Of a DNA stretch of 64,000 bases, positions 1-8,603 are shown in pieces; within the stretch, counting starts at the first letter, position 1, and the number at the start of each line of letters is the position of its first letter. Both the position numbers and the translations under genes were made by a program. The notes under the pieces are model-generated. The model saw only the letters and a program-made list of their open reading frames with translations, was not told the DNA's origin and ran no database searches. This DNA comes from Chelativorans sp. Marseille-P2723 (lineage in GTDB: Bacteria; Pseudomonadota; Alphaproteobacteria; Rhizobiales; Rhizobiaceae): positions 1,086,114 through 1,150,113 of the forward strand of contig NZ_CADDWI010000013.1 of the NCBI RefSeq assembly GCF_902809845.1. Reading direction: 5' to 3'.

Positions 1-1130
1 GAAAGCGGCACGATGCGTGAATAGAAGCCGATTGAACCAGTTTTGACGCCTGGGTTGCCGGCAACACCCTGAGCGACGATAAGTAGTGTACGGGTTTCTG
101 TGTCAGACTTCCCAAGCTCTAGTAGAGGTGGCAATACCCAGTCGTGTACATCCTCTCCCTTTCGCCTCTCGCCGAAAAGGAGTCTCACGATGACTTTGTA
201 ATGGAACCCCTTCGAGGATAGTGCGAAAAGTCGACCTTGGGTTTTGTGCGTTGGCGTCCAAGGATCAAACGACTGTCCCTTCAGCGGCTGCGTGTCAATC
301 AGCCCACTCTTATCTGATCTCGACAGCGCATGTAATTTTTCAGTATTGCTAAGCCGTGCTCGGCGGCAAATTTCGATAAACCAAATATCTAATTCTTTTG
401 TTTGAATTGGCTTGTCCTTTGGCCATTCTGATAGCCATGTCAGCCCTAGGCCTCCAACCTCGCAAAACGCTTCGTTGTCTTTTCGCGATTCGATCAGGCG
501 AACGACGCTACGTGAGAACCATGAGCCAAGACGTGGGAATTGAGCGTACTCGCATCTAGCGGAATACGGTGCAAGGCTCATACAAATGCGGGGCGCATTG
601 CTATTGCCCGTCCTGACCGTGCTTGAGTTCTGCACGTCACGTGTTCCACCTGTCTGCTGCGTCACGAGCGCAAACAGCCAGTCCTCCGGCTCCGCCCTGC
701 GCGCGACGGCCTGTTTGAGATCATGGTTCTTCGCAGTGATGAGAAGATCGAGGGCATCAGGAGAAGGGATAGGCTTGTCCAGCTTCACCCCATCAGGCAC
801 TGCCGCCTGCATGAAAGCAGGCTTCGACCAGTCGTCCACCACCAGACACCAAGGCTCATCGTCGGGAAAATCCGCTGTCAGGCCGCGCAGCAGGCGGCGC
901 CAACTGTCTTCATCCTCGGGAATTTCCGTTTCGCTCGCACGATGGAGCGCCAGCGCGGCAAGCTGGACCAGAAACATGTGCCAGAACATACCCTGATGCG
1001 CGCGCAGGGCCGGGAAGTCATCCACTGCATCGCGGGCGAGCGCCGCGAGGGTTCCCGGCAGTGTGAGAGGCCCGAGTGGGGCGGCGGTGATGATGGCCTC
1101 TTCCAGGAGATTAAACATCCGGTCGCTCAT
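1..1130 (-). CDS. cse1: Cas8e/Cse1 (CasA), type I-E Cascade large subunit, partial
   Basis: The minus-strand frame is open without a stop from an ATG at 1130 to the window edge (about 376 codons), so the C-terminus is missing. Visible family-like stretches are an N-terminal LAALALHR helix, the segment LDLLITAKNHD, and a DPWTP motif followed by GFHYK, all of which I associate with Cse1. In type I-E systems Cse1 is the large Cascade subunit that reads the PAM and recruits Cas3. The ATG overlaps the cas3 stop by 4 bases (ATGA), so translation is probably coupled. The order cas3-cse1 is the standard type I-E order; cse2, cas7, cas5, cas6, cas1, cas2 and any array would lie left of the window. The part between about 200 and 500 looks more AT-rich than its surroundings. 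Confidence 0.85.
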   Translation of the reverse strand, partial: MSDRMFNLLEEAIITAAPLGPLTLPGTLAALARDAVDDFPALRAHQGMFWHMFLVQLAALALHRASETEIPEDEDSWRRLLRGLTADFPDDEPWCLVVDDWSKPAFMQAAVPDGVKLDKPIPSPDALDLLITAKNHDLKQAVARRAEPEDWLFALVTQQTGGTRDVQNSSTVRTGNSNAPRICMSLAPYSARCEYAQFPRLGSWFSRSVVRLIESRKDNEAFCEVGGLGLTWLSEWPKDKPIQTKELDIWFIEICRRARLSNTEKLHALSRSDKSGLIDTQPLKGQSFDPWTPTHKTQGRLFALSSKGFHYKVIVRLLFGERRKGEDVHDWVLPPLLELGKSDTETRTLLIVAQGVAGNPGVKTGSIGFYSRIVPL

Positions 1131-3724
1131 GATCTCACCCTCTCCAACCCGTCGCGGTCATAGGAAAATTCTGTGTCTCCGACGCCAAAGCACAGCTTCC
1201 CGCCTACGCGCTCGGGCGTGATCAGTTCTTCCGGCGGCAGGATGTGTTTCGACCAATGCGCGGGCAGCGTCACGCCGCTGATCACCCGTCCGAACGGACC
1301 CACGACTCCTTCCGTGAAATGGACCCGTGCGCCTTCGGCTCCGAGACGCGTTCGAATGGCCTGCTCGTCGCTCACGAACAGCAGCGGGTTGCCGCTCTCA
1401 TTGATAAAGGCCTTGTCCGTGGGCAGCGCGACATTCCGCGCACTTCCGGCAGCAGCGATTTCTGCTCCGTAGACGTCGTTCCAATAGTCTGCCCAGGCGG
1501 AACCCAATTCTTCGTTCAATGCCCCGATTTTTTCCGGATGGGTGGCGCTTTCCACCAGCAAACGGTTCATCCGCGGGATGACCCATTCGGGATGGTCGAT
1601 GATGAGCCGCCGGGTCAGTTCGCAGGCATGAAGGTTCTGGTAGACCCCGCCGCCGCTCTTGAACATACCGAGTCCGTTCTCGAACTTCGGTGCGGTGAAG
1701 TAATCGAGCCCACCTTCCGGCGCCAGAACCACGCAACACGGCGCCTCGAAGCCCTGCAGGCGTGGAACGGCGTGGCGGTGCAGCCTTCCGATGCGCTGCA
1801 GGAGAACGTCGGCGGGACAAAGGTCGGTGATGAGCATGTCTGCATCGATGTCCAGGCTCTGTTCGAGCGTCTGCGTGCCGATGACGATCAGCCCACCAGA
1901 AGGACGTTTCTCCCGCTTAGGTGAAAGCGCCTCTTCTACGGCCTCATCCAGTAATCTGCGATCTTCTGGCGCGAAGCGGGAATGGTGGAGGGCCGGTCCG
2001 TCATTCACCTTCCAGAGCTTTTCTGTTCCTCCTGCCACCTGCACGGCCTGAAATGTCGCCAGGGCGGCCGCCACCGTATTGCGGATGACGAGAACCTTCG
2101 CCCCGGCGTTGGCCGCCTCAACGGCATGGCGGGCCGCTTCTTCCGCCGACCAGGAAGGAGCAAGGCTTATCGCCACATGCTTCTCCCGCCCGTCGACCGG
2201 AGGCGCATCCGGTTCATGGCTGCGCATGCCCCAGATGGCCGGATAGGGCGTGCTCACTGCCATTTCGAAGGATGGCTCGGTCGCCCGCCGCCGCTGCGTC
2301 AGCCATTGCACGCGGGCGACCGAGCCGAGCGTCGCAGACATGAGCATGGCGAAGCCGCCGCGCTGCAGATGCATCTTCAAAAGATGCGATTGGACCTCGC
2401 TCATGTACCGATCGGAGGCGTGGATTTCGTCGATGACCAGAAGTGAGCGGGCCAATGCTGCCCCGCGCAAATGGGCATGCTTGACCTGCAGCCCCGCCAG
2501 CATGGCCTGATCGACGGTCCCCACAGCCACCGTGGCGGCAAGGTACCGCTTGGTACTTTCTGCCGCCCATCGGGAAAGGAGCAAGCGTTCGTCAACGCCG
2601 CCGTCATCATCCCAGAGCACTCTCCAGTTGGGCAACGCCTGTCCTTCATGCTCGCCTGCCTTGAAATAGCCGGGCACGGCTAGAACCGGTTCCGGCGCGC
2701 CGTCGCCAAACAGGCGCTGCATGGCCTCGTGCACGCGACCATGAATTTGCTTGGCTGCTGCACGGGTTGGAAGGGCGAAATAGAGGCTTCCCACCCGGCC
2801 AGCTTCGAACAGGCGAGTAAAATGCCAGAGGGCCGCCTCCGTCTTGCCCGATCCGGTCTCCGCTTCGAGGATGACGAGTTGTTCATCGAGCGAAACCGTC
2901 CCCATTGCCTCTTGCGCAGGGCGAGGCGAGTAGCCGCCAGTCAGCGTCGAGAAATCGGCTCGCCCGTCGAGGGTCGCGCGCAGTTGTTCCGTGTCGAGCC
3001 CGACACGCCGTATCGCTTCGCGCGCCTTGTTCCTCGCCTTTTCCCAATAGTCAGAATCAAAATCTGGGACATAGGAGAAGATCCTTTCCGTCGAGCCCAG
3101 CCAGTCGGCAAGGATGACGAGGCCGCAGAGGAGATGCTGAAAATCCGGCCGAGCCGGCAAAGGTTCGCCGCCGTTCGAGAATGCCAGTTCGAACCAGAGC
3201 CGCATTGCTCGGCCCAACTCTTCTGCGGAGGCCAGCGGATCGTAGCCTATAGCCTCTACTTTGCGCCAACCGTTTCTGGCCGCCGCATCCATTTTGAACG
3301 GCCGGCCATGATGGGCCAGGACCGCATAAAGTAAATTGTGATCTACGCCCCAGGCACCCAGTGCCTCGATATTGAGTGCGCGCGCGATCTCTTTGGTTTC
3401 ACGGGCCGCAAACGAAAAAATGGCAGCCCCGGCTTCCAGATGTCCCATCCAGCAATCGTGCCAAATGCCCTGTGGCCAGAACTTGGCCTGGAAACCGGGA
3501 TGCAGCTTGCCGCAATCATGCAGGAAGACGAGCGCGGAAAGGCGCGCTATATCCAACGACTTAAGATTCTTGCACGCCACACGTTCCAGCCGCGCGCGCA
3601 CTACCGGCAGCGCGCAGATCGCCTCGAAACATGCCGCTACATCAGCGCAATGATGCGCCAGATGGTGTTTACCCGCCGCGGCTGCTTTTCCCCATGGCGC
3701 AGCCCCGTCCCCCCGTACGGTCAC
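1127..3724 (-). CDS. cas3: CRISPR-associated helicase/nuclease Cas3, type I-E
   Basis: 865 residues, normal for a single-chain HD-helicase Cas3. An N-terminal HD nuclease domain is visible: an early histidine cluster near residues 20-25, the HD pair at 69-70 within FLHDCGKLHP, and further histidines to about 138. The helicase half carries Walker A ETGSGKT (289-295), the DEIH box (432-435), the SAT motif (463-465), and a C-terminal QRIGRLHRH motif VI. The protein unwinds and degrades target DNA marked by Cascade. Start is GTG at 3724, preceded by a strong GAGGAGGGG ribosome site. The 3' end overlaps cse1 by 4 bases. No frameshift or missing motif is seen, so this subunit looks functional. Confidence 0.96.
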   Translation of the reverse strand: MTVRGDGAAPWGKAAAAGKHHLAHHCADVAACFEAICALPVVRARLERVACKNLKSLDIARLSALVFLHDCGKLHPGFQAKFWPQGIWHDCWMGHLEAGAAIFSFAARETKEIARALNIEALGAWGVDHNLLYAVLAHHGRPFKMDAAARNGWRKVEAIGYDPLASAEELGRAMRLWFELAFSNGGEPLPARPDFQHLLCGLVILADWLGSTERIFSYVPDFDSDYWEKARNKAREAIRRVGLDTEQLRATLDGRADFSTLTGGYSPRPAQEAMGTVSLDEQLVILEAETGSGKTEAALWHFTRLFEAGRVGSLYFALPTRAAAKQIHGRVHEAMQRLFGDGAPEPVLAVPGYFKAGEHEGQALPNWRVLWDDDGGVDERLLLSRWAAESTKRYLAATVAVGTVDQAMLAGLQVKHAHLRGAALARSLLVIDEIHASDRYMSEVQSHLLKMHLQRGGFAMLMSATLGSVARVQWLTQRRRATEPSFEMAVSTPYPAIWGMRSHEPDAPPVDGREKHVAISLAPSWSAEEAARHAVEAANAGAKVLVIRNTVAAALATFQAVQVAGGTEKLWKVNDGPALHHSRFAPEDRRLLDEAVEEALSPKREKRPSGGLIVIGTQTLEQSLDIDADMLITDLCPADVLLQRIGRLHRHAVPRLQGFEAPCCVVLAPEGGLDYFTAPKFENGLGMFKSGGGVYQNLHACELTRRLIIDHPEWVIPRMNRLLVESATHPEKIGALNEELGSAWADYWNDVYGAEIAAAGSARNVALPTDKAFINESGNPLLFVSDEQAIRTRLGAEGARVHFTEGVVGPFGRVISGVTLPAHWSKHILPPEELITPERVGGKLCFGVGDTEFSYDRDGLERVRS

Positions 3725-3764
3725 GCCCCCTCCTCAAGACGAGAAATATCTCCTCCAAGTCAGA

Positions 3765-3793
3765 ATGTTATCACAAATTACGATTTACAACAA
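3765..3793 (-). promoter_or_regulatory. candidate cas3 promoter
   Basis: On the minus strand TTGTTG (3788-3793) and TAACAT (3765-3770) are separated by 17 bases, about 40 nt upstream of the cas3 GTG. The stretch is markedly AT-rich compared with its surroundings. The assignment rests on sequence pattern only. Confidence 0.35.
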
Positions 3794-3844
3794 GAAAACA
3801 ATTACTGGTTGCAGGGCTAGAGGCTTATTGGCGGCGCTTATGCA

Positions 3845-4200
3845 TTTCTTCGCTGGAGAAAGGCTATTGTTTACGTATGCGGCACAGATGTTCCGGTTGC
3901 TCTCCTGAGGTCATTGAAAGTTCTGGCTGCGGCGGCCGCGGTGTCTTGAGCTTGGCGAAGGCATTTTGATGGGGTTGAGGCGCGCACTGTCGGGCGGCAG
4001 GAACAGGAACATGCCGCCCTCCTTCAGGTGCGGCGCTCCTTCATGCTCTTATGGACGGCGAGGTTTGCCGAGAATGACGACATCGCCTTCCACAGGGTTA
4101 GGGCGAGCTGGTTGGCGCCGGGTGCCGAAAGGCACGGTTGATGGCCTTCGCGATCATGCAGGCGGGTCAAGCCGTGACAGCACAAGTCGGCGATGAAGGC
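3845..4200 (-). pseudogene. IS630-family transposase remnant, C-terminal half, frameshifted
   Basis: Reading the minus strand in shifting frames gives, in the right order, pieces typical of IS630-family DDE transposases: FIADLCCHGLT, AINRAF, EGDVVIL, NLAVHKS, then LKEGGMFLFLPPDSARLNPIKM, AFAKLK and ARTFNDLRRATG. The LPPxSxxLNPIE-like block and the following AFAKLK are the C-terminal catalytic signature. At least four frame changes separate the pieces, and the block has SAR for the usual SPD and K for the catalytic E. No N-terminal half or terminal inverted repeats were found. It directly abuts the oxidoreductase remnant on its right. Confidence 0.7.
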
Positions 4201-4239
4201 CGCGTTTCCGGTGAACAAAGGGCGTTGGCAAGGAGCCTT

Positions 4240-4514
4240 ACACTGCCACAAGTGTTGACCGATATCCACTGCGCGTGCCCATTCGAGCTCGACGGACTCG
4301 TCATCCCCGAGCGCACCGCCGCCGTCACCCTCCAGCCGGCTTTCGCATACCGCCGGACGCCGCACACGAAACTCGTGGGTGAGCATTTCCGGCAGACGTC
4401 GTTCATGCCACTCCGCTGAGGGTCATGCCCAAAGGGCAGAATGCGCTCGATGCTGCCATCGCGGACCTCGGCGCAAAAAGCACCCCAATGGGATGCCCGC
4501 AGGGGCAGCTTCAT
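4240..4514 (-). pseudogene. N-terminal fragment of a molybdopterin oxidoreductase (BisC/TorA-like), frameshifted
   Basis: From an ATG at 4514 the minus strand encodes LRASHWGAFCAEVRDG and then ILPFGHDPQRSGMNDV. A single shift near 4400 continues into PEMLTHEFRVRRPAV, then LEGDGG, then ESVELEWARAVDI. This is the N-terminal order of biotin sulfoxide/TMAO reductase-type molybdoenzymes (SHWG motif, basic RxRRPAV segment, WxxALD). The match ends at about 4240, where transposase-like sequence begins, so the gene appears cut by the insertion and then decayed. Only about a tenth of a normal 750-residue enzyme remains. Identification is from recalled family motifs. Confidence 0.65.
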
Positions 4515-4745
4515 GGTTCATCACCCCGCCTGCAAAACCGGACTTTCCCCACCATACGGTCCTTCATCTGCCGATGGATAGTCGACGACGAAATTCCCCG
4601 CCAAATGTCTGCTGTTTCCTGGCGGCCGGCTCTTCCAGCCGCCTGAAACCGGATCACCGGGCCGAGCTTCTTCCAGCGCGGGCACACCGTTTATATGTCT
4701 GCCATTGTATGAAATAGCGATGATGGCTGCTTTGCCGATATGCAG

Positions 4746-5360
4746 TCATGACTGTGAATCGGAAGTGAGCACGCCGCGAAGAAGCACGTCGCAAAAGACG
4801 TCCGCGATCTGCTCGGGGGAAAGATCGCCGTCCGGCTCGATCCAGCGATAGGCGATGACATGCATGCCCCAGAGACCTTTCATGACGACGGGCGCGATGG
4901 GCCGGAACTTGCCCTCCCGCATGCCGTCATCGAGCAAACGCTGCCATGCGGCCTCCACTCGGCGGCGTTGCTTGCCGAGCGCCGAAGCCCGGTCCGTAGA
5001 CAGGGCGCGCGCATCACGGAAGGTTACGGTGGCTTCGGGCCGGCTGTCGGCGATCATTCTCAGAAGCAATCTGCTTAGTTGGCGCAGCTTTTCATCCGGC
5101 GGCAGATCGAGTGCAATGAGCTCTTCGCTGCGATCGGCCATTGCCGACATGTGGCGCATGCTGATCTCGAAAAGCAGGGACTCCTTGCTCTCGATATGGT
5201 GATAGAGCGCACCGCGTCCCAGGTCGACGGCATTGCACAGTTCGGCAATGCCGGTAGCATCGTAACCGTTGCGCGCAAACAGCTCCGCTGCAACCTGGAG
5301 GATACGTTCCTTCGTGAGGTTCGACTTGGAAGCCGGGCGCGGCTCTTCGAGCGTCGTCAT
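4746..5360 (-). CDS. TetR/AcrR-family transcriptional regulator
   Basis: 204 residues. The N-terminal helix-turn-helix domain (about 17-65) has the TetR pattern: TKERILQVAAELFARNGYDATGI, then the recognition region VDLGRGALYHHIESKESLL. The C-terminal half is a helical ligand-binding/dimerisation domain of the YsiA/FadR type. It is a single gene, flanked by pseudogene debris on one side and a truncated binding-protein gene on the other, so its target cannot be read from context. Ligand unknown. Confidence 0.92.
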   Translation of the reverse strand: MTTLEEPRPASKSNLTKERILQVAAELFARNGYDATGIAELCNAVDLGRGALYHHIESKESLLFEISMRHMSAMADRSEELIALDLPPDEKLRQLSRLLLRMIADSRPEATVTFRDARALSTDRASALGKQRRRVEAAWQRLLDDGMREGKFRPIAPVVMKGLWGMHVIAYRWIEPDGDLSPEQIADVFCDVLLRGVLTSDSQS

Positions 5361-5535
5361 TCAGTTAGTGTCTTTCACCACATCGGTCATGCTCCCGAAG
5401 CGCATCCGCCGGAAGCGGCGCGAACAATCGGAACGGTCGGTACTATCCAAACGGAATGCCGCCTTTTCAGCCGGAGCTCAAGAGCATGTTGGTTAATGGT
5501 AGGCTTTTTTTGCCCGTTCGCATGCCGACAGACGG

Positions 5536-5568
5536 AAACCCCTCAAAGAAGCGTACTTCGAGGGGTTT
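5536..5568 (-). terminator. hairpin downstream of the truncated binding-protein gene
   Basis: Nine-base arms AAACCCCTC (5536-5544) and GAGGGGTTT (5560-5568) enclose a smaller GAAG/CTTC stem. It lies 24 nt past the stop of the minus-strand peptide-binding gene remnant. The T-tail on the minus strand is short, so efficiency is uncertain. Confidence 0.5.
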
Positions 5569-5591
5569 AGAAAGTCTACGCCGAGATCAAC

Positions 5592-6100
5592 TTACTTTGT
5601 CGGGCGGGCATAGGTCGTATCAAACCAAAGGTTGATCGCCGCGATACCCTCAACATCGGCTGCGATGATCGGCGAGCTCTGGACGTAAAGCCATATGGAA
5701 GGAGCATCCTCGACAAGTATGTTCTGGACCTGGCAGTAGAGATCGGCACGTACCTTCTGGTCAGAATTCGTGAGCGCCTCGCTCATCAGTCTGTCGACCT
5801 CCTCATTCTTGTAGAACGACGCGTTGAAGCCGTTGGGCGGAATGTTGCTGCTCTGGAACAGGCTCAGCGCCTGACTGGGATCGTTGTAGCTGGCTCCGAA
5901 ACCAAGCAGGCCCATGTCATGGTTTGCATTTTCGGGCTGCGCGTAAATAGTCGACATGTAGGTCGCCCAGTCTGTTGGATTGCCGATGGTCGCCGTCACG
6001 CCCACTTCGCGCAGATAGCCGGCGACGGCATGTGCGACCAGCGGCCCCTGCATGTATCGGCCGGAGGGCGCGATGATGTCGACCTTGAGGTCGCGTTCTT
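5592..6100 (-). pseudogene. peptide/nickel ABC transporter substrate-binding protein, C-terminal fragment
   Basis: About 165 residues matching only the C-terminal lobe of a family-5 solute-binding protein (LKVDIIAPSGRYM, then GYLREVGV, YNDPSQALSLFQSS and FYKNEEVDRLMSEA, ending ...ARPTK). A complete protein of this family is about 500-530 residues with a signal peptide; both signal and N-lobe are missing here. The reading frame is intact to the stop. The homology ends at about 6100, exactly where a plus-strand trbF fragment begins, so a rearrangement or deletion fused the two. Probably not functional. Confidence 0.8.
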
Positions 6101-6105
6101 CAGAG

Positions 6106-6174
6106 CGGCTGCGTGCCAATCCGCTGGGCATCTACGTCAACGCCATCAACTGGTCGCGGGAGATGAGCCAATGA
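6106..6174 (+). pseudogene. trbF: trbF C-terminal stub
   Basis: The plus strand encodes RLRANPLGIYVNAINWSREM, then SQ and a stop (TGA 6172-6174). NPLGIYVxAINWS is the C-terminal end of TrbF, a type IV secretion (VirB8-like) inner-membrane protein. Only about 22 codons survive; the rest was lost at the junction with the peptide-binding gene fragment. The stop overlaps the next ATG (6171) as in intact trbFGI operons. Confidence 0.75.
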
Positions 6175-7177
6175 CCGCAACACCGTTCCCAGCCCCGAGA
6201 CACTTTCGCTTGCCGGCTCTTGTGCTAACGCTCATGGCTGCCACGGCACTTGCGGGCTGCGCCACCAGCCGCACCGCGCAATTTGTCTATGACGACGAAG
6301 TGCCGCCGCTTCCCGTCCACCGTGCCGTCGTGTCCGAGGACACGCCGCGTCCCTTGCATGTTCCCCCGGCTTGGACAGTCGCGCGCGGCGGGACGAACGC
6401 GACAACACCCACGGGCCAGATCGAGAACGCCAACGCCGCCGCCCGCGTCGAACCGCGACGCGAGGGCTATTACAACGCGATGCAGATCTATCCCTGGTCC
6501 GAAGGCGCCCTCTACCAGGTCTATGCAGCCGTGGGGCAGATCACGACCATCGCGCTGGAGCCGGGCGAGAGCCTGACCGGTGCGGGACCGATCGCGGCGG
6601 GCGAGACCGCGCGCTGGATTATCGGCGATACCGAGAGCGGTTCCGGGCCGGCGCGGCGCGTCCATGTCTGGTGAAACCGACGCGGCCGGATATCACGACC
6701 AATCTGGTCATCACCACCGACAGGCGCACCTATCTGATCGAGCTGCGCGCGGACGAGGAGACGTGGATGCCTGCAATCGCCTGGGCCTACCCGACGCCAC
6801 CCGCCACCCAGCGCGTGACCGCACCGCCCGCGCCGGTCATTCCGGCCGAGCGCGCACGCAATTATCGCTATGGCCTTGCCGGCGACAGCCCACCCTGGCG
6901 TCCGGTCTCGGTCTTCGACGACGGACGCCGCGTCTATGTCGTTTTCCCGCGCGGGATCGTGCAGGGCGAGATGCCACCGCTCTTCGTTCTCGGCTCCGAC
7001 GGTGAGCCCGAGATCGTCAACAGCCGCACCCATCAGAACGTGTTGATCGTCGATCGCCTGTTCGGCACGGCCGAGCTGCGCCTGGGAAGCGGCGACCGGC
7101 AGCAGACCGTGAGGATCGTGCGCATCGCCCCCAAGCCGCAGGCCGCACGTCCCTCGACCGGGGAGACCTCGACATGA
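6171..7177 (+). pseudogene. trbG: trbG (VirB9-like conjugation protein), one frameshift
   Basis: The first frame (6171 to a stop near 6674) gives a lipoprotein-type N-terminus (LMAATALAGCATS) and the N-terminal TrbG domain up to ARRVHV. The homologous sequence resumes in the next frame with LVKPTRPDI and TTNLVITTDRRTYLIEL, through to ...STGETST at 7177. One base appears missing near 6670-6674 in GTCCATGTCTGGTG. TrbG/VirB9 forms part of the outer-membrane core of the mating-pair channel. The frameshift splits the two conserved domains, so the product is probably dead unless the base is a sequencing error. The 3' end overlaps trbI by 4 bases. Confidence 0.85.
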
Positions 7178-8370
7178 CCGCCGATGACCGCAAGGACGAT
7201 GCCGTCCGGGATGACGCGACTCCCCTTACCGGCTCGACGGTCGAGGCCGCCGCCCCTATGCGGCTACGCGGCGAATCCCCCCGCGTCACACGGATCTCGC
7301 GCAAGGCACTCGCCGTGCTCGGCCTCGTTTCCGGGCTCGGGATCGGTGGCGCGCTGATCTATGCGCTCCAGACCGCCGACCGGCAGCAAGGCAGCGAGGA
7401 GTTGTTCACGACTGACAGACGGCAGACCGCCGACGGGCTGCGCGATCTTCCCAGCTCCTATGGCGACGTACCCGCGCTCGGCCCGCCCTTGCCGGGTGAT
7501 CTCGGCGGTCCCGTCCTTCGCGCTCGCGAGGAGGGTCAGCCGATGCCGGCGACCCCGATGCCGGTTCCCGCCACCGATCCTGACGAGGAACGACGGCTAG
7601 CCGAACTGGAGGCCGCTCGCACCAGCCAACTCTTTTTCCAGACGCAGGGCGCATCTGCAGCCGCAATGCCGTCACTCCCGCCCATGCCAGGCTCGACCAT
7701 TCCCGGCCTGACCGGGACAGGCACGCAGGACCGGCATCTGGCGTTCCTCAATGCCGAGGTGGACCGGCGGACCGTGGCCGCGGATCGCGTCGTGGCTCCG
7801 GCTTCGCCCTACATCCTTCAGGCCGGGTCGGTCATCCCCGCCGCGATGTTGACCGGCATTCGTTCCGATCTGCCTGGCTAGATCACCGCCCAGGTGACGC
7901 AGAACGTCTATGACAGTCCCACGGGATCGCTCCTGCTCATTCCACAGGGCACGCGCATCATCGGCGAATACGATGCCGGCGTGACCTTCGGCCAGCGCCG
8001 CGTGCTGCTCGTCTGGAACCGGCTGATCCTGCCCAACGGGCGATCCATCGTGCTGGAGCGTCAGCCCGGCGCTGACGCATCCGGCTATGCCGGCCTGGAG
8101 GATGGTGTGGACTACCATTGGTGGGACCTGATGAAAGCCGCCGGCCTCTCCACATTGCTTGGTGTCGGCGCAGAACTGGCGGCAAGCGACGAGGACCGGC
8201 TGATCCGCGCCATCCGCGACGGGGCGCAGGACACCATAAACCAGGCGGGCCAGCAGATCATCCAGCGCCAGTTGCAGGTCGCGCCCACGCTGACCGTGCG
8301 GCCGGGATTCCCGGTCAGGGTCATCGTCACGAGAGATTTGGTGCTGGAGTCTTATGGAGTTGCACAATGA
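7174..8370 (+). pseudogene. trbI: trbI (VirB10-like) with an in-frame amber stop
   Basis: 398 codons in a single frame, interrupted by TAG at 7879-7881 within SDLPG*ITAQV, where the family usually has leucine (TTG to TAG is a one-base change). Before it are the cytoplasmic tail, a transmembrane segment (about residues 46-66, VLGLVSGLGIGGALIY) and a proline-rich periplasmic linker. After it comes the conserved VirB10/TrbI domain (SPTGSLLLIPQGTRIIGEYD, then VDYHWWDLMKAAGLSTLLG). The downstream part from 7894 is otherwise undamaged. TrbI spans the envelope in the conjugation channel. Without suppression only a membrane anchor would be made. Confidence 0.88.
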
Positions 8371-8597
8371 CAAGGTTGAAGCTCGGTCGAATCCTCGACG
8401 AACGTCCGGTCAAGCTGACCATCGAGGTGTCCGCACCGCTGCACCGAAAACTCCTCGCCTATGGCGAGGCGCTGGCTCGTGAGACCGGACACACCGAGCC
8501 GATCCTCCCAGCCAAGATCGCGCCACCGATGATTGCTGGCTACATCGACTCCGACAAGGAGTTCGCCAAGATCTGGCGCAGTGTGGAAACGTCCTGA
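8367..8597 (+). CDS. DUF2274 small protein of trb operons
   Basis: 76 residues beginning MTRLKLGRILDERPVKLTIE, with an ATGA overlap to trbI. Small proteins of this type (DUF2274) regularly close the trbBCDEJLFGI operon in alphaproteobacterial integrative elements. The sequence is intact and has no signal peptide or membrane segment. Its function is not known; position suggests a role in, or regulation of, conjugation. Confidence 0.85.
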   Translation: MTRLKLGRILDERPVKLTIEVSAPLHRKLLAYGEALARETGHTEPILPAKIAPPMIAGYIDSDKEFAKIWRSVETS

Positions 8598-8603
8598 TCC
8601 GCG

